Positions 22,412-30,184 of a stretch of 64,000 bases of DNA are shown in pieces. A program made the translations under genes and the position numbers. The notes under the pieces are model-generated. The model had not been told where the DNA came from. It saw nothing but the letters and a program-made list of their open reading frames with translations, and did not search any database. Each line of letters opens with the position of its first letter. Position 1 is the stretch's first letter. The DNA is taken from assembly GCF_029868385.1 (NCBI RefSeq), contig NZ_JARWNX010000042.1, positions 1 to 64,000 of the forward strand, given 5' to 3'. Source of the DNA: Nocardia cyriacigeorgica (GTDB taxonomy: Bacteria; Actinomycetota; Actinomycetes; Mycobacteriales; Mycobacteriaceae).

Positions 22412-24177
22412 CACCCGCCGCCCGGACGACCACGCGGTATCTCGACGACGAGCCGGTGTAGGGCTTTCGCCGGACCCGACGCGTCGTCACCGCGCAACTC
22501 GACCTCGGCGAACGCGCTCTCGAGCGCCGCCTGAGCATGAAAACGTCTGTCCTGGAAGCTGTTCGGGCCCAGCTGGGCGCGCCAGATCCGGTATCCGGCG
22601 ACCACACCGGCCAGGGTGTCGCGGTGGTCCCATGGGCCGTTGATCCGCCGATACTCGGTGATCAGCGAGCGTTGCGCCAGCTGCTGTGCGCGCGGTCCCG
22701 CCGCGGCGACGAGTATCCGGCCCAATGCGTGGACCACGGTCGCGTAGATCGGCCGTTGCTCGGATCCCGGCGGCATCCGCCCGGCCCTGGTGGCCGCCTT
22801 GACCGTGGTGTCGAACAGGTCGGGATTCGCGGCGAGCTTGGCGTCGAGCGAGATCCATGGGCCGGTGTCGTCTCGGTTTTCGATCACCTCGGCGATCGAA
22901 CCGTCGGTGCGCGCGGTGATCTCGATTCCGCCGAGGACGAGGTAGGAGTACTTGCCGAGAATGTCGTCGACCGCGGCGGCGATCTCGTCGACCGTGTGTT
23001 CGGCGATTCCCGAGGTGTCGAACCCCGAGATCCGCAGGTTGCGCCGGGTGGCGAGGGCATGCGCGGCGGCGAGTGCCGCCGCGTTGGTCGTCGGCTGACC
23101 GGCGGAGACGCGTGCGGTGGATTCTCGTTTCGACCGGCGTGGCTTGTCGGACTTGCCGCGGGTCGGCGGTGGTGTCGGACCCGGTTCGCGGTCTCGGCGC
23201 CGCGGCGGCGGGATGGCCTGTCCGGGCGGCAGCATCGGCCCGGTGCTCGGTGGGCGTGATCGGGGTGCTCCGGGACCCCACGGTGTTGCTGTCTGGGGCC
23301 GCGCCCATGGTGTCTCCGCCGACGGCCGCACGCCCGCTGGCCTCGCACCGGGATCCGTGGGTTTTGCGATGGCATTGCCGGCCGTCGGGGACTGCGCGCC
23401 GGTGGCGCCGCGCCCCGGTGCTGCTGTGGGCGCCCCCGTCGCCGAGGAGGTCTTGCCCTGCTGGGGCGTACCGCGATCACCGGACGACGGCGAGGTCGGG
23501 TTGCCACTCGATGGTGCCGCCGTCCATGGCGAATTCCCTTGGCCACCAGCAGGATCAGGGTAGGAACCATCCGCGCTGCCGGGGTGGTCGATCGGGTTCG
23601 CTGTCGGATCGAATCCCTCGGCGGTGGGATCGGAGGTCGCGGGCACCTCGTCGAGCGGCTGGTCCGTCGGAACATCGACCGGTACGTTCGCGCCGGTTTC
23701 GCCACCGACCGGCGCCGCGTCGGATCCGGCGGTGCCGGGAGGATAGCCGCCGGGGACCTCGACCGGCACGTTCGGGCCGGGGCCGAGGCCGGGGCCGGAC
23801 TCGGGCGCCTGGTAGACGATCTGGTCGGGTCCCTGCTGCGGAACGCTCAGGTCGAGGTAGTAGGGGTCGGCGTTGCGGATTTCGAGGGCGTTGTCGTAGT
23901 CGACGTCGTACAGATTCTGGGTGGATTCGCGGACCTGTCGGCTTGCCTGGTTGAGCCGATCGGCCAGATTCCTCAGCGCTGTGATGCTCTTCTCGGCACG
24001 CGGTTCATAGCCTTCGGCGAAGGCCTTCCCCGGCTCATCCGTGCCCCAGGGCTCGCCCTGCCCGTCCAGCCCAGTCGTCAGCGTGCCGACCTGATCGCGG
24101 GCTGTTGTGGCGAAGGCGCTCAGTCGTGAGATCAGACCGTTGATCCGGTCCGGGTCGATCCACAGCGGCTGGCTCAT
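22411..24177 (-). CDS. WXG100-like protein with Pro-rich linker and degenerate zincin-like C-terminus
   Basis: 588 residues from ATG 24177, chosen because GAGGAGGG lies ten bases upstream; an ATG ten codons earlier lacks this. Residues 1-95 are helical with EPWGTDEPGKAFAEGY, the ESX W-G-x-D-x-x-G-x-x-F pattern, followed by a heptad helix. Residues 100-370 are Pro/Gly/Ser-rich. The C-terminal 200 residues (from NLRISGFDTSG) follow the layout of actinobacterial zincin-like toxin domains, with WISLDAKLAANP then YATVVHALGRIL where active relatives have HExxHxL. The missing Glu and second His suggest a dead metallopeptidase. Its stop overlaps the start of the giant gene (TGATG). It may be the secretion partner or adaptor of the giant protein; this is inference. 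Confidence 0.85.
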   Translation of the reverse strand: MSQPLWIDPDRINGLISRLSAFATTARDQVGTLTTGLDGQGEPWGTDEPGKAFAEGYEPRAEKSITALRNLADRLNQASRQVRESTQNLYDVDYDNALEIRNADPYYLDLSVPQQGPDQIVYQAPESGPGLGPGPNVPVEVPGGYPPGTAGSDAAPVGGETGANVPVDVPTDQPLDEVPATSDPTAEGFDPTANPIDHPGSADGSYPDPAGGQGNSPWTAAPSSGNPTSPSSGDRGTPQQGKTSSATGAPTAAPGRGATGAQSPTAGNAIAKPTDPGARPAGVRPSAETPWARPQTATPWGPGAPRSRPPSTGPMLPPGQAIPPPRRRDREPGPTPPPTRGKSDKPRRSKRESTARVSAGQPTTNAAALAAAHALATRRNLRISGFDTSGIAEHTVDEIAAAVDDILGKYSYLVLGGIEITARTDGSIAEVIENRDDTGPWISLDAKLAANPDLFDTTVKAATRAGRMPPGSEQRPIYATVVHALGRILVAAAGPRAQQLAQRSLITEYRRINGPWDHRDTLAGVVAGYRIWRAQLGPNSFQDRRFHAQAALESAFAEVELRGDDASGPAKALHRLVVEIPRGRPGGG

Positions 24178-24283
24178 GCGTGATGAACCCTCCTCATGAC
24201 TGTGCACCGGATCAGAGAGGAAAATTGTGCCCGATCCTGAGGGGGTTACGGCGGTGCGTTATTACCTGTCCTGGGAAGGACTG

Positions 24284-24787
24284 TCAGCGGATGACGTCGA
24301 CCCTGTCACCGGGGTTCAGATACTCGAAAAAGCGGTGTGCGCCTTCCTCTGTCATGCGTACGCAGCCATGCGATGTGGCCTCGACCGGGCCCACGTGGAA
24401 GGCGATGTCGTTGTTGAAGAACACGGCCCAGCGCATGGGGGCGTGGTGCATGGTGCTCCAGTGGAAGGGACGTTTGAAATCGACGTCGAACACGCCCGGT
24501 GGGGTTTCGTACCCACGCATGCCGTGCGAGATCGGTGTCGGACCGAAGACGACCCGCCCGTTGTCCACCAGCCAGGCCTCATTGGTGCTCAATCGCATGC
24601 AGGCGCGGGCCTCGGGCGCGCACGGCGAGGCGGTCGGGATGATCGCCGGGACGCCGGGGATATCCGGTCCGCCGGGGAACAGCGGTTCGGCCCCGGCCGG
24701 TGCGGCGAGCAGGAATCCGGCGGACGCGGCGCCGAGGAGTACCGCGCAACGCGCCGACCAGCTGCGGAAACGGTTATTGCGAATCAA
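24284..24787 (-). CDS. Secreted L,D-transpeptidase (YkuD family)
   Basis: The YkuD catalytic segment is clear: IAFHVGPVEATSHGCVRM, with Cys nucleophile and paired His. The N terminus has a signal sequence (Arg-rich start, then LLGAASAGFLLAAPAGA). The likely start is TTG 24787, because AGAGAGG lies nine bases upstream and the signal peptide then has normal length; an in-frame ATG at 24847 is the alternative and has no good ribosome site. Such enzymes make 3-3 crosslinks in peptidoglycan or attach proteins to it. It is short (about 167 residues) and has no Ig-like domains, unlike mycobacterial LdtMt2. It lies about 100 bp upstream of the ESX-like pair on the same strand. Confidence 0.85.
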   Translation of the reverse strand: MIRNNRFRSWSARCAVLLGAASAGFLLAAPAGAEPLFPGGPDIPGVPAIIPTASPCAPEARACMRLSTNEAWLVDNGRVVFGPTPISHGMRGYETPPGVFDVDFKRPFHWSTMHHAPMRWAVFFNNDIAFHVGPVEATSHGCVRMTEEGAHRFFEYLNPGDRVDVIR

Positions 24788-24972
24788 TTGTCCGAACCTC
24801 TCTAACCCTGCCGGTCGGCCTGTCTCACGCCAGGACACCCGGACCATCTCGTCTGCACAAGCCTGGGACCACCGAGGTAGAGGTGATCATGACCGACCAC
24901 GCGCACGTGGTCAACGATGGCGCGCGACTGGGACGAGTCCGTTACCTGCGGTCGGGCGCGCCGCTGGAGCGT

Positions 24973-25179
24973 TCAGTCCTCGCTGCTGTCGCGGTGCGCC
25001 AGGTAATCGAGCAGATCGGGGTCCGACGAGGTCAGCTGGTCGATTTCCTCGCCGCCGGTACAGGGGTAGAAGGTGACCGTGACCGAGCCGGGGCGGCGGG
25101 CCGTCACCCGCCAGAGGGCGCCGGAGTCGTGCCAGCGCTGGAGGACCGCGATCGGCGTTCGGGCCAGGTCCTCCGGCAT
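24973..25179 (-). CDS. Small conserved actinobacterial protein
   Basis: 68 residues starting MPEDLARTPIAVLQRWHDSG and ending in an acidic DSSED tail. The start at 25179 has AAGGA about ten bases upstream; a longer frame to 25428 would sit inside the glycosylase gene and is composed of Arg/Pro shadow sequence. A single Cys (FYPCTGGEE) and a compact alpha/beta composition are visible. I recall similar short proteins in actinobacteria but know no function. It follows the uracil-DNA glycosylase gene by 41 bp, so the two are likely co-transcribed. Confidence 0.7.
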   Translation of the reverse strand: MPEDLARTPIAVLQRWHDSGALWRVTARRPGSVTVTFYPCTGGEEIDQLTSSDPDLLDYLAHRDSSED

Positions 25180-25220
25180 GGTGTGGCGGTTCCTTCGGGC
25201 GAGGGCGGGTGGTGTCGACG

Positions 25221-25940
25221 TTACCGGCCCACGGGCAAGCCGGCGGCGGCTGCGGCTCGGGTGAGCATGTCCTCGATCATGGTGGGGGTCAGGCGGCCGG
25301 TAAAGGTGTTCTGCTGGCTGACGTGGTAGCAGCCGAACAAGTGCAGCGGCGCCTGTGCCGGATCGGTGGGTGTCAGCTCGACGTGGGCGCCGTGTCCGAA
25401 CTTCGGGCGCGGTCGCGGGAGCTGCCAACCGGCCTCGGCCAGTACCGGCAGCAGTGCCTGCCAGCCGAAGGCACCGAGCACCATGATCGAGCGCAGGGTC
25501 GGTGCGAGTAGCCGCAGTTCGGTGTCGAGCCAGTGCCGGCAGCGGTCGCGTTCCTCCGGTGTCGGTTTGTTGGCCGGTGGCGCGCAGCGCACGGGTGAGG
25601 CGATCCGCACACCGTGCAGGCGCAGGCCGTCGTCGCGGCTCACCGCGAGGGGCTGGTTGGCCAGACCGACCGCGTACATCGCCGCGTAGAGCACCTCGCC
25701 GCTGCGGTCACCGGTGAACATGCGTCCGGTGCGGTTGGCTCCGTGCGCGGCGGGGGCGAGGCCGACGATCAGCATGCGCGCGTCGGCGGGCCCGAATCCG
25801 GGCACCGGACGACCCCAGTAGGTCTGGTCCCGGAACGCCGCCCGTTTCTGCCTGGCCACCAGCTCCCGCCACGCCACCAGGCGCGGGCAGGCGCGGCAGT
25901 GTGTCAGAGTCTCGTCGAGTTCGGCGATGGTGCGGCACAC
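25221..25940 (-). CDS. udgB: Family 5 uracil-DNA glycosylase (UdgB-like)
   Basis: 239 residues from GTG 25940. The active-site segment GLAPAAHGANRTGRMFTGD is the family 5 form (GLAPG/A-x-HG) that lacks the polar residue of families 1 and 4, and the second motif is HVSQQNTFTGRLTP. Four cysteines for a 4Fe-4S cluster are visible: C-x-x-C in THCRACPRL, then Cys in PVRCAPPANK and ERDRC. The enzyme removes uracil, and in this family also hypoxanthine and other deaminated bases, from DNA. It is monocistronic or heads a pair with the small gene downstream, and is divergent from the GyrI-like genes. Confidence 0.9.
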   Translation of the reverse strand: MCRTIAELDETLTHCRACPRLVAWRELVARQKRAAFRDQTYWGRPVPGFGPADARMLIVGLAPAAHGANRTGRMFTGDRSGEVLYAAMYAVGLANQPLAVSRDDGLRLHGVRIASPVRCAPPANKPTPEERDRCRHWLDTELRLLAPTLRSIMVLGAFGWQALLPVLAEAGWQLPRPRPKFGHGAHVELTPTDPAQAPLHLFGCYHVSQQNTFTGRLTPTMIEDMLTRAAAAAGLPVGR

Positions 25941-26107
25941 GAGCCGATTCGATCACATCGGCGGCGGTTTCCTGTGCAAATGTCCAGTTCAGCGGGATCG
26001 TCGCGAGTCGATCTTGTCGGGGCGCCGCGCGGTGCGATTGGTAGCATGGCGTTTCTGGCCGACCGGATGCGGACCTTGCCCCGGATTCATCTCGAAAGAG
26101 TCTTTCC

Positions 26108-26551
26108 ATGCAGTTTGAAATCGTCGAGCGGGACGAGACGTGGGTTGCCGGGCTCCCGGTGCGCAGCCCCAAGCGTGCGCTGCGGGAACTGCGGGATCAG
26201 GATCTGGAAGCCGCATGGGCCGCGGTGCTGCACCATGATCTCGGCGGCCCGCTGGCCAGCGCCTACACCGACTATTCCGGCGAACTCGGCACCTACAACA
26301 CCCAGATCGTCGGATATCAGTGCTCGTCGTTCGATCAGGTCACCCGCGGCCATCTGGTGGCCAGACTGCCGCGCGGCACCTATGCGCGGTTCTCCTCGAT
26401 GGGTGAGTTCCCGCAGATCATGACGGGCCTGTGGACCCAGATCGCCTACGCCGAGGAACACAAGCAGATCAAACGCACCTTCACCGGCGATTTCGAGTGT
26501 TATCCGCATGCGTACAAGATCGATCTCTACCTGGCGGTCGATCCACGATGA
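26108..26551 (+). CDS. GyrI-like/AraC effector-binding-domain protein, copy 1
   Basis: 147 residues, MQFEIVERDETWVAGLPVRS. The strand pattern, the internal ARLPRGTYARFSSMGEFPQI segment and the closing ECYPHAYKIDLYLAV strand match the SOUL/GyrI-like small-molecule binding fold (integron-associated effector-binding proteins). No DNA-binding domain is present. ATG follows an AAAGAG site. The stop overlaps the start of the next gene (ATGA), a tandem paralogue, so the pair is translationally coupled. Ligand unknown. Confidence 0.8.
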   Translation: MQFEIVERDETWVAGLPVRSPKRALRELRDQDLEAAWAAVLHHDLGGPLASAYTDYSGELGTYNTQIVGYQCSSFDQVTRGHLVARLPRGTYARFSSMGEFPQIMTGLWTQIAYAEEHKQIKRTFTGDFECYPHAYKIDLYLAVDPR

Positions 26552-26994
26552 GCTACTCCATCGTCGTCCGCAGCGAGGCGATCTACGGCGGTCTGGTGGT
26601 GCCGCGGGTGCGCCCGAGCTTCAAGGTGAGCAACAGCGAGCTGATCGAGTTCCTCAAGGATCGGCTGCGTGATCGGGCCGCCGGGACCGCGGCGGCCGAT
26701 GGCCCGATGTTCACCGTGTACGTGCCGGATCCGACCGAGACCTACAACGCGCTGGTCGGGTTCGAGTATCCGTCCGCCGAGGCGGCGCAGGTCGGCGACG
26801 TGCTGGTCCGCGTTCCCAAAGGGGTGTACGCGCGGTTCGTGCCCAATGGCGATTACCACGATCCGGTGGAAGATGCCTGGGCCCAGGTCGACGACGCGAC
26901 GGCATCGGCCGAGATCACCCGTGCCTACCGTGAAGAAATCGAGATCTGGCACGGCCCGCATTCGGTGGAACTGTTCATCTCCATTCTGGTATAG
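26548..26994 (+). CDS. GyrI-like/AraC effector-binding-domain protein, copy 2
   Basis: 148 residues starting MSYSIVVRSEAIYGGLVVPRV. It shares with its upstream neighbour the order P-x-G-x-YARF-x-x-x-G (VRVPKGVYARFVPNGDYHDP) and the final strand EIWHGPHSVELFISI. The start at 26548 is fixed by the ATGA overlap; the longer frame from 26431 is shadow sequence inside copy 1. The pair looks like a local duplication and may work as a heterodimer. Function is inferred only as ligand binding. Confidence 0.8.
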   Translation: MSYSIVVRSEAIYGGLVVPRVRPSFKVSNSELIEFLKDRLRDRAAGTAAADGPMFTVYVPDPTETYNALVGFEYPSAEAAQVGDVLVRVPKGVYARFVPNGDYHDPVEDAWAQVDDATASAEITRAYREEIEIWHGPHSVELFISILV

Positions 26995-27070
26995 CTTGCT
27001 GCCAGTTAGCTGGACGCATACCAACCGGTTTGCTTTCTCCCTCGGTACCTGGACGTGACCGGCCTGACCT

Positions 27071-27103
27071 GCGGGTTTTTCCCGACCGAAAATTGGTTTT
27101 CGG
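27071..27103. other. Two adjacent hairpins in an AT-rich intergenic patch
   Basis: CGGG-TTTTT-CCCG near 27071-27084 is followed by CCGAAAA-TTGG-TTTTCGG at 27086-27103. They lie between the end of the GyrI pair and the acyltransferase-like gene. They could form a terminator for the first operon or an operator for the next; no T-tract follows the second. Confidence 0.45.
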
Positions 27104-27248
27104 AAGATTAACCAGATATCTAGTCAATTCTGGCTCCGATGACCCATACTGCCCATGACGTACTCACTCGCGTTCGGGGCGCCGGGTGAGTCTGTCGGAT
27201 GGGTTCGATCACTGTGTGTGCGCACGCAGCAACAAGAGTAGGAACGTC

Positions 27249-28022
27249 ATGGCTGTCGAAACGATCGCCGTCGACCTGGTTGAAACTTGCAGCACCGCGA
27301 CGCTGCGATTTCACGACATAGTCTCCGGATGCGACGTCACCGCGACCACCCCGGACGCAGACCCGGAACTGTGGGATCGATATCTCCACGGTGCGCTGGA
27401 TGTTTACCGGCACTTCCGTGTCCAGTCCGCCCTCGAATACGACGTGGTGGCCGACGGCCGCTCCACCTCGCTGTTCTTCGCCGCCACCGATCGGACGGGA
27501 GCGGTCGTCGCCGGTGTCCGCGCGCAGGGCCCGTACCTGCGCACCGACGATGTCGGATCGCTCGCACCCTGGTCCGGCCGCCCCGGTGAACGGGAGCTGC
27601 GGGCGATGGTTGCTCGTCGGCTACCGCGCGGCATCGTCGAGTCTCGTGGGGCGTGGGTGGCGCGCGATGCGCCCAACCGGCGCGAACTCGGCGCCGCGAT
27701 CTCACGCTGTATCGCGCACACCCCGCGCCTCCTCGGTGTTCGATACGGTTTCGCCACCGTCGCCTCGTTCACCACCGGTAGACACCGCGGTAGCGGCGGC
27801 GTCGCGGCCGATCTGATTCCCCCGGTGCCCTACCCCGACGATCGCTATCAGACCGTGCCGATCTGGTGGGACAGCCGGATGTACCGGATGTTCGCCGATC
27901 GGTTGCAGTATCTGCTGATGTGCGATGAACTGCGTGATATGGGTGTGGCCGACGGCGCGCTCGACCGAGTGCGGCGCGGCAACGGACGCAGAACGGAGGG
28001 TCGGCTCGGGTATGGCCGGTGA
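27249..28022 (+). CDS. Acyltransferase (GNAT)-like protein of the moeY locus
   Basis: 257 residues from ATG 27249, preceded by TAGGAA; an upstream ATG at 27186 would add a Cys/Ser-rich stretch without a ribosome site. Hallmarks include AATDRTGAVVAGVRAQGPY, ELGAAISRCIAHTPRLLGVRYGFAT and a conserved-looking YPDDRYQTVPIWWD. This order resembles N-acyl amino acid/autoinducer synthase-type GNAT folds, but no family was confirmed. It overlaps the next gene by 11 bp. In M. tuberculosis the corresponding slot next to the Rv1355c-like gene is taken by an uncharacterised protein, so it may be a specific partner of that gene. Confidence 0.65.
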   Translation: MAVETIAVDLVETCSTATLRFHDIVSGCDVTATTPDADPELWDRYLHGALDVYRHFRVQSALEYDVVADGRSTSLFFAATDRTGAVVAGVRAQGPYLRTDDVGSLAPWSGRPGERELRAMVARRLPRGIVESRGAWVARDAPNRRELGAAISRCIAHTPRLLGVRYGFATVASFTTGRHRGSGGVAADLIPPVPYPDDRYQTVPIWWDSRMYRMFADRLQYLLMCDELRDMGVADGALDRVRRGNGRRTEGRLGYGR

Positions 28023-30168
28023 GGGTGACCGGGGGGTCGAATATCGGCCGTTGATACTGGACCCGCGACACCCGGGCGATATGCGGGTGCTCGCCGAACT
28101 GCGGGCCCGCAGCGATATCGAATTCGGTGATCTGCGCGATTTGCTGGACCGCGAGTTCGCCGAACTCACCGATCCGCCCGAACGCGTGGAGGGCCGCGAA
28201 TCGGATCGCTGGGTGTACTACCCGTGGCGGCGGCGCGTACTCGGATTACCCGGTCCGCATACCCTCCGCGCCATTCGGCTCGACCGCAATCGCAATAAGC
28301 TCACCCGCGATGAGCAGCGGCGATTATCCGAGATGTCGATCGGGGTGGTCGGACAGAGCGTCGGTCATGCGGTGGCCTACACGATTGCGCTGGAAGGTAT
28401 TTGCGGATCGCTGCGGCTGGCCGATTTCGATGTGCTCGAGTTGTCGAATCTGAACCGGGTTCCGGCCGGGTTGTTCGATATCGGCGTGAACAAGGCCGTG
28501 GTCACCGCGCGCCGGATTGCCGAACTCGATCCCTATCTGCCGGTCGAGATCTTCCGTGCCGGAGTGGACCAGGACTCGGTGGACCAATTCCTGTCCGGGC
28601 TGTCGGTCGTCGTCGAGGAGTGTGATTCGCTCGATATCAAACTCGTCGTCCGCGAAGCCGCACGCAGACACCGCATTCCGGTGGTCATGGAGACCAGCGA
28701 TCGCGGCCTGCTCGACGTCGAGCGCTACGACCTGGAACCGGAACGGCTCCCGTTCCACGGCCTGCTGGGCGGGGTGGCGGCCAGCGAGCTGCGCGGGTTG
28801 TCCACCCGCGACAAGGCGCCCTACGTCGTCGCGCTGATGGGGCCGAACGACCTGTCGTCCCGGATGGCGGCGAGCATGGTCGAGGTCGGCGAAACTCTGA
28901 GCAGCTGGCCGCAGCTGGCCGGTGATGTGATGCTCGGCGGCGCGAGCGTCACCACCGCGATCCGCCGCATCGGGCTCGGCCAGAAACTGCCCTCCGGACG
29001 CACCAGGGTCGATCTCGAACGTGATCTGGACGGTCTCGCCGAACCGGTCCCGGTCGACGACCTGGACTGGGAGGCCGCGGACGAGGCCGCAGCCACCACC
29101 ACCGATCCGGTGCGGCGCATCCTCGACTGCGCCCAGCGGGCGCCCTCCGGCGGCAATGTGCAGCCGTGGACGCTGCACGCCGACGGTGGCGAGATCAGGA
29201 TCGATCTCGACCGCTCGGCCACCACCGCCATGGACATCGGCTTCCGCGGCAGCGCGGTGGCACTGGGCGCGGCGCTGTACAACGCACGGGTGGCCGCGGC
29301 CGCGCACGGTGTGCTCGGCACCCACGAACTCATCGAATCCGACGACCCGTCGGCCGCGCCGATCAGCGCCGTGCTGCGCCGCACCGACCGGCCCGCCGAC
29401 GCGCCCGCCGCCGACTATCCGCTGACGCTGACCCGCGAAACCAACCGCCGCCTCGGCGACGCGCGCCCCTTCCCCGCCGCCGTCCTCGCCGAGCTGGCGG
29501 CCGCGGCCGCCGCCGAGGGCGCGACGCTGCGCGCGGTCACCGACCGCGACGGCATCGACCGCGCCGCGGCGCTGCTGGCCGAATCCGATCGCATCCGCTA
29601 CCTCACCCCGCTGCTGCACGAGCAGCTGTTCGCGGAGCTGCGCTGGGCGGGCGACGACCTCACCACCGGTATCGATGCCCGCACCCTGGAGCTTGCGCCC
29701 GATGAGCGAGCGGCCATGCAGATCGGCCGACGCGCCGATGTGATGGCGCAACTGCACAGCTGGTCCGCCGGGGTCGCACTGGGCGATTACGCCCGCGATC
29801 GGGTGCGCTCGAGTTCGGCGGTCGTCGCGGTCACCTTCACCGATCCAGCGGGCACAGACGAGAGGTCATTGGCCGGATATGTGCGCGCGGGCGGTGCCGT
29901 GCAGCGGGTGTGGATCCAGGCTCAGCGCAATGGTGTGGCGGTGCAGCCGATGTCGCCGGTGTTTCTCTATTCGCGACGTCACCGCGACTCGAACGCGATT
30001 TCTCCCGCGTACGCGGATACACTAGCGTCACTTCAAGGCTGTTTCCTGGACCTACTGGGAGTGCCGGAACATGAGACCATGGCGTTGGTTCTTCGCCTGA
30101 GCTACGCGGCCGCGGCCGGTGTACGCAGCAGGCGGCGACCGGTGCCTGGCGCGGACACCCGCAGTTAG
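28012..30168 (+). CDS. moeY: ThiF/E1-like domain fused to nitroreductase (MoeY type)
   Basis: 718 residues from ATG 28012, with GGAGGG eleven bases upstream. Residues 85-340 form a ThiF/E1-like Rossmann domain (IGVVGQSVGHAVAYTIA, then DFDVLELSNLNRVPAG). Residues 365-700 form a nitroreductase-like FMN domain opening with RAPSGGNVQPWTL. Domain order and length match M. tuberculosis Rv1355c (MoeY). The catalytic Cys and zinc-binding cysteines typical of MoeB are not seen, so molybdopterin synthase activation is doubtful despite the gene name. It sits between the acyltransferase-like gene and the GAF-GGDEF-EAL gene in one operon. Confidence 0.88.
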   Translation: MAGEGDRGVEYRPLILDPRHPGDMRVLAELRARSDIEFGDLRDLLDREFAELTDPPERVEGRESDRWVYYPWRRRVLGLPGPHTLRAIRLDRNRNKLTRDEQRRLSEMSIGVVGQSVGHAVAYTIALEGICGSLRLADFDVLELSNLNRVPAGLFDIGVNKAVVTARRIAELDPYLPVEIFRAGVDQDSVDQFLSGLSVVVEECDSLDIKLVVREAARRHRIPVVMETSDRGLLDVERYDLEPERLPFHGLLGGVAASELRGLSTRDKAPYVVALMGPNDLSSRMAASMVEVGETLSSWPQLAGDVMLGGASVTTAIRRIGLGQKLPSGRTRVDLERDLDGLAEPVPVDDLDWEAADEAAATTTDPVRRILDCAQRAPSGGNVQPWTLHADGGEIRIDLDRSATTAMDIGFRGSAVALGAALYNARVAAAAHGVLGTHELIESDDPSAAPISAVLRRTDRPADAPAADYPLTLTRETNRRLGDARPFPAAVLAELAAAAAAEGATLRAVTDRDGIDRAAALLAESDRIRYLTPLLHEQLFAELRWAGDDLTTGIDARTLELAPDERAAMQIGRRADVMAQLHSWSAGVALGDYARDRVRSSSAVVAVTFTDPAGTDERSLAGYVRAGGAVQRVWIQAQRNGVAVQPMSPVFLYSRRHRDSNAISPAYADTLASLQGCFLDLLGVPEHETMALVLRLSYAAAAGVRSRRRPVPGADTRS

Positions 30169-30184
30169 CGTGATCGGAGACAAA

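Noticed and set aside
1..22411. Giant frame as an assembly or frameshift artefact
   Set aside because: Phase was kept at every checked domain from 22411 to 2, and catalytic motifs of all modules appear in the same frame. A join of separate genes would show stops and starts between them.
24240..24283. Terminator after the L,D-transpeptidase gene
   Set aside because: Only a five-base stem (GTCCT/AGGAC) is visible, with no T-tract; too weak to report.
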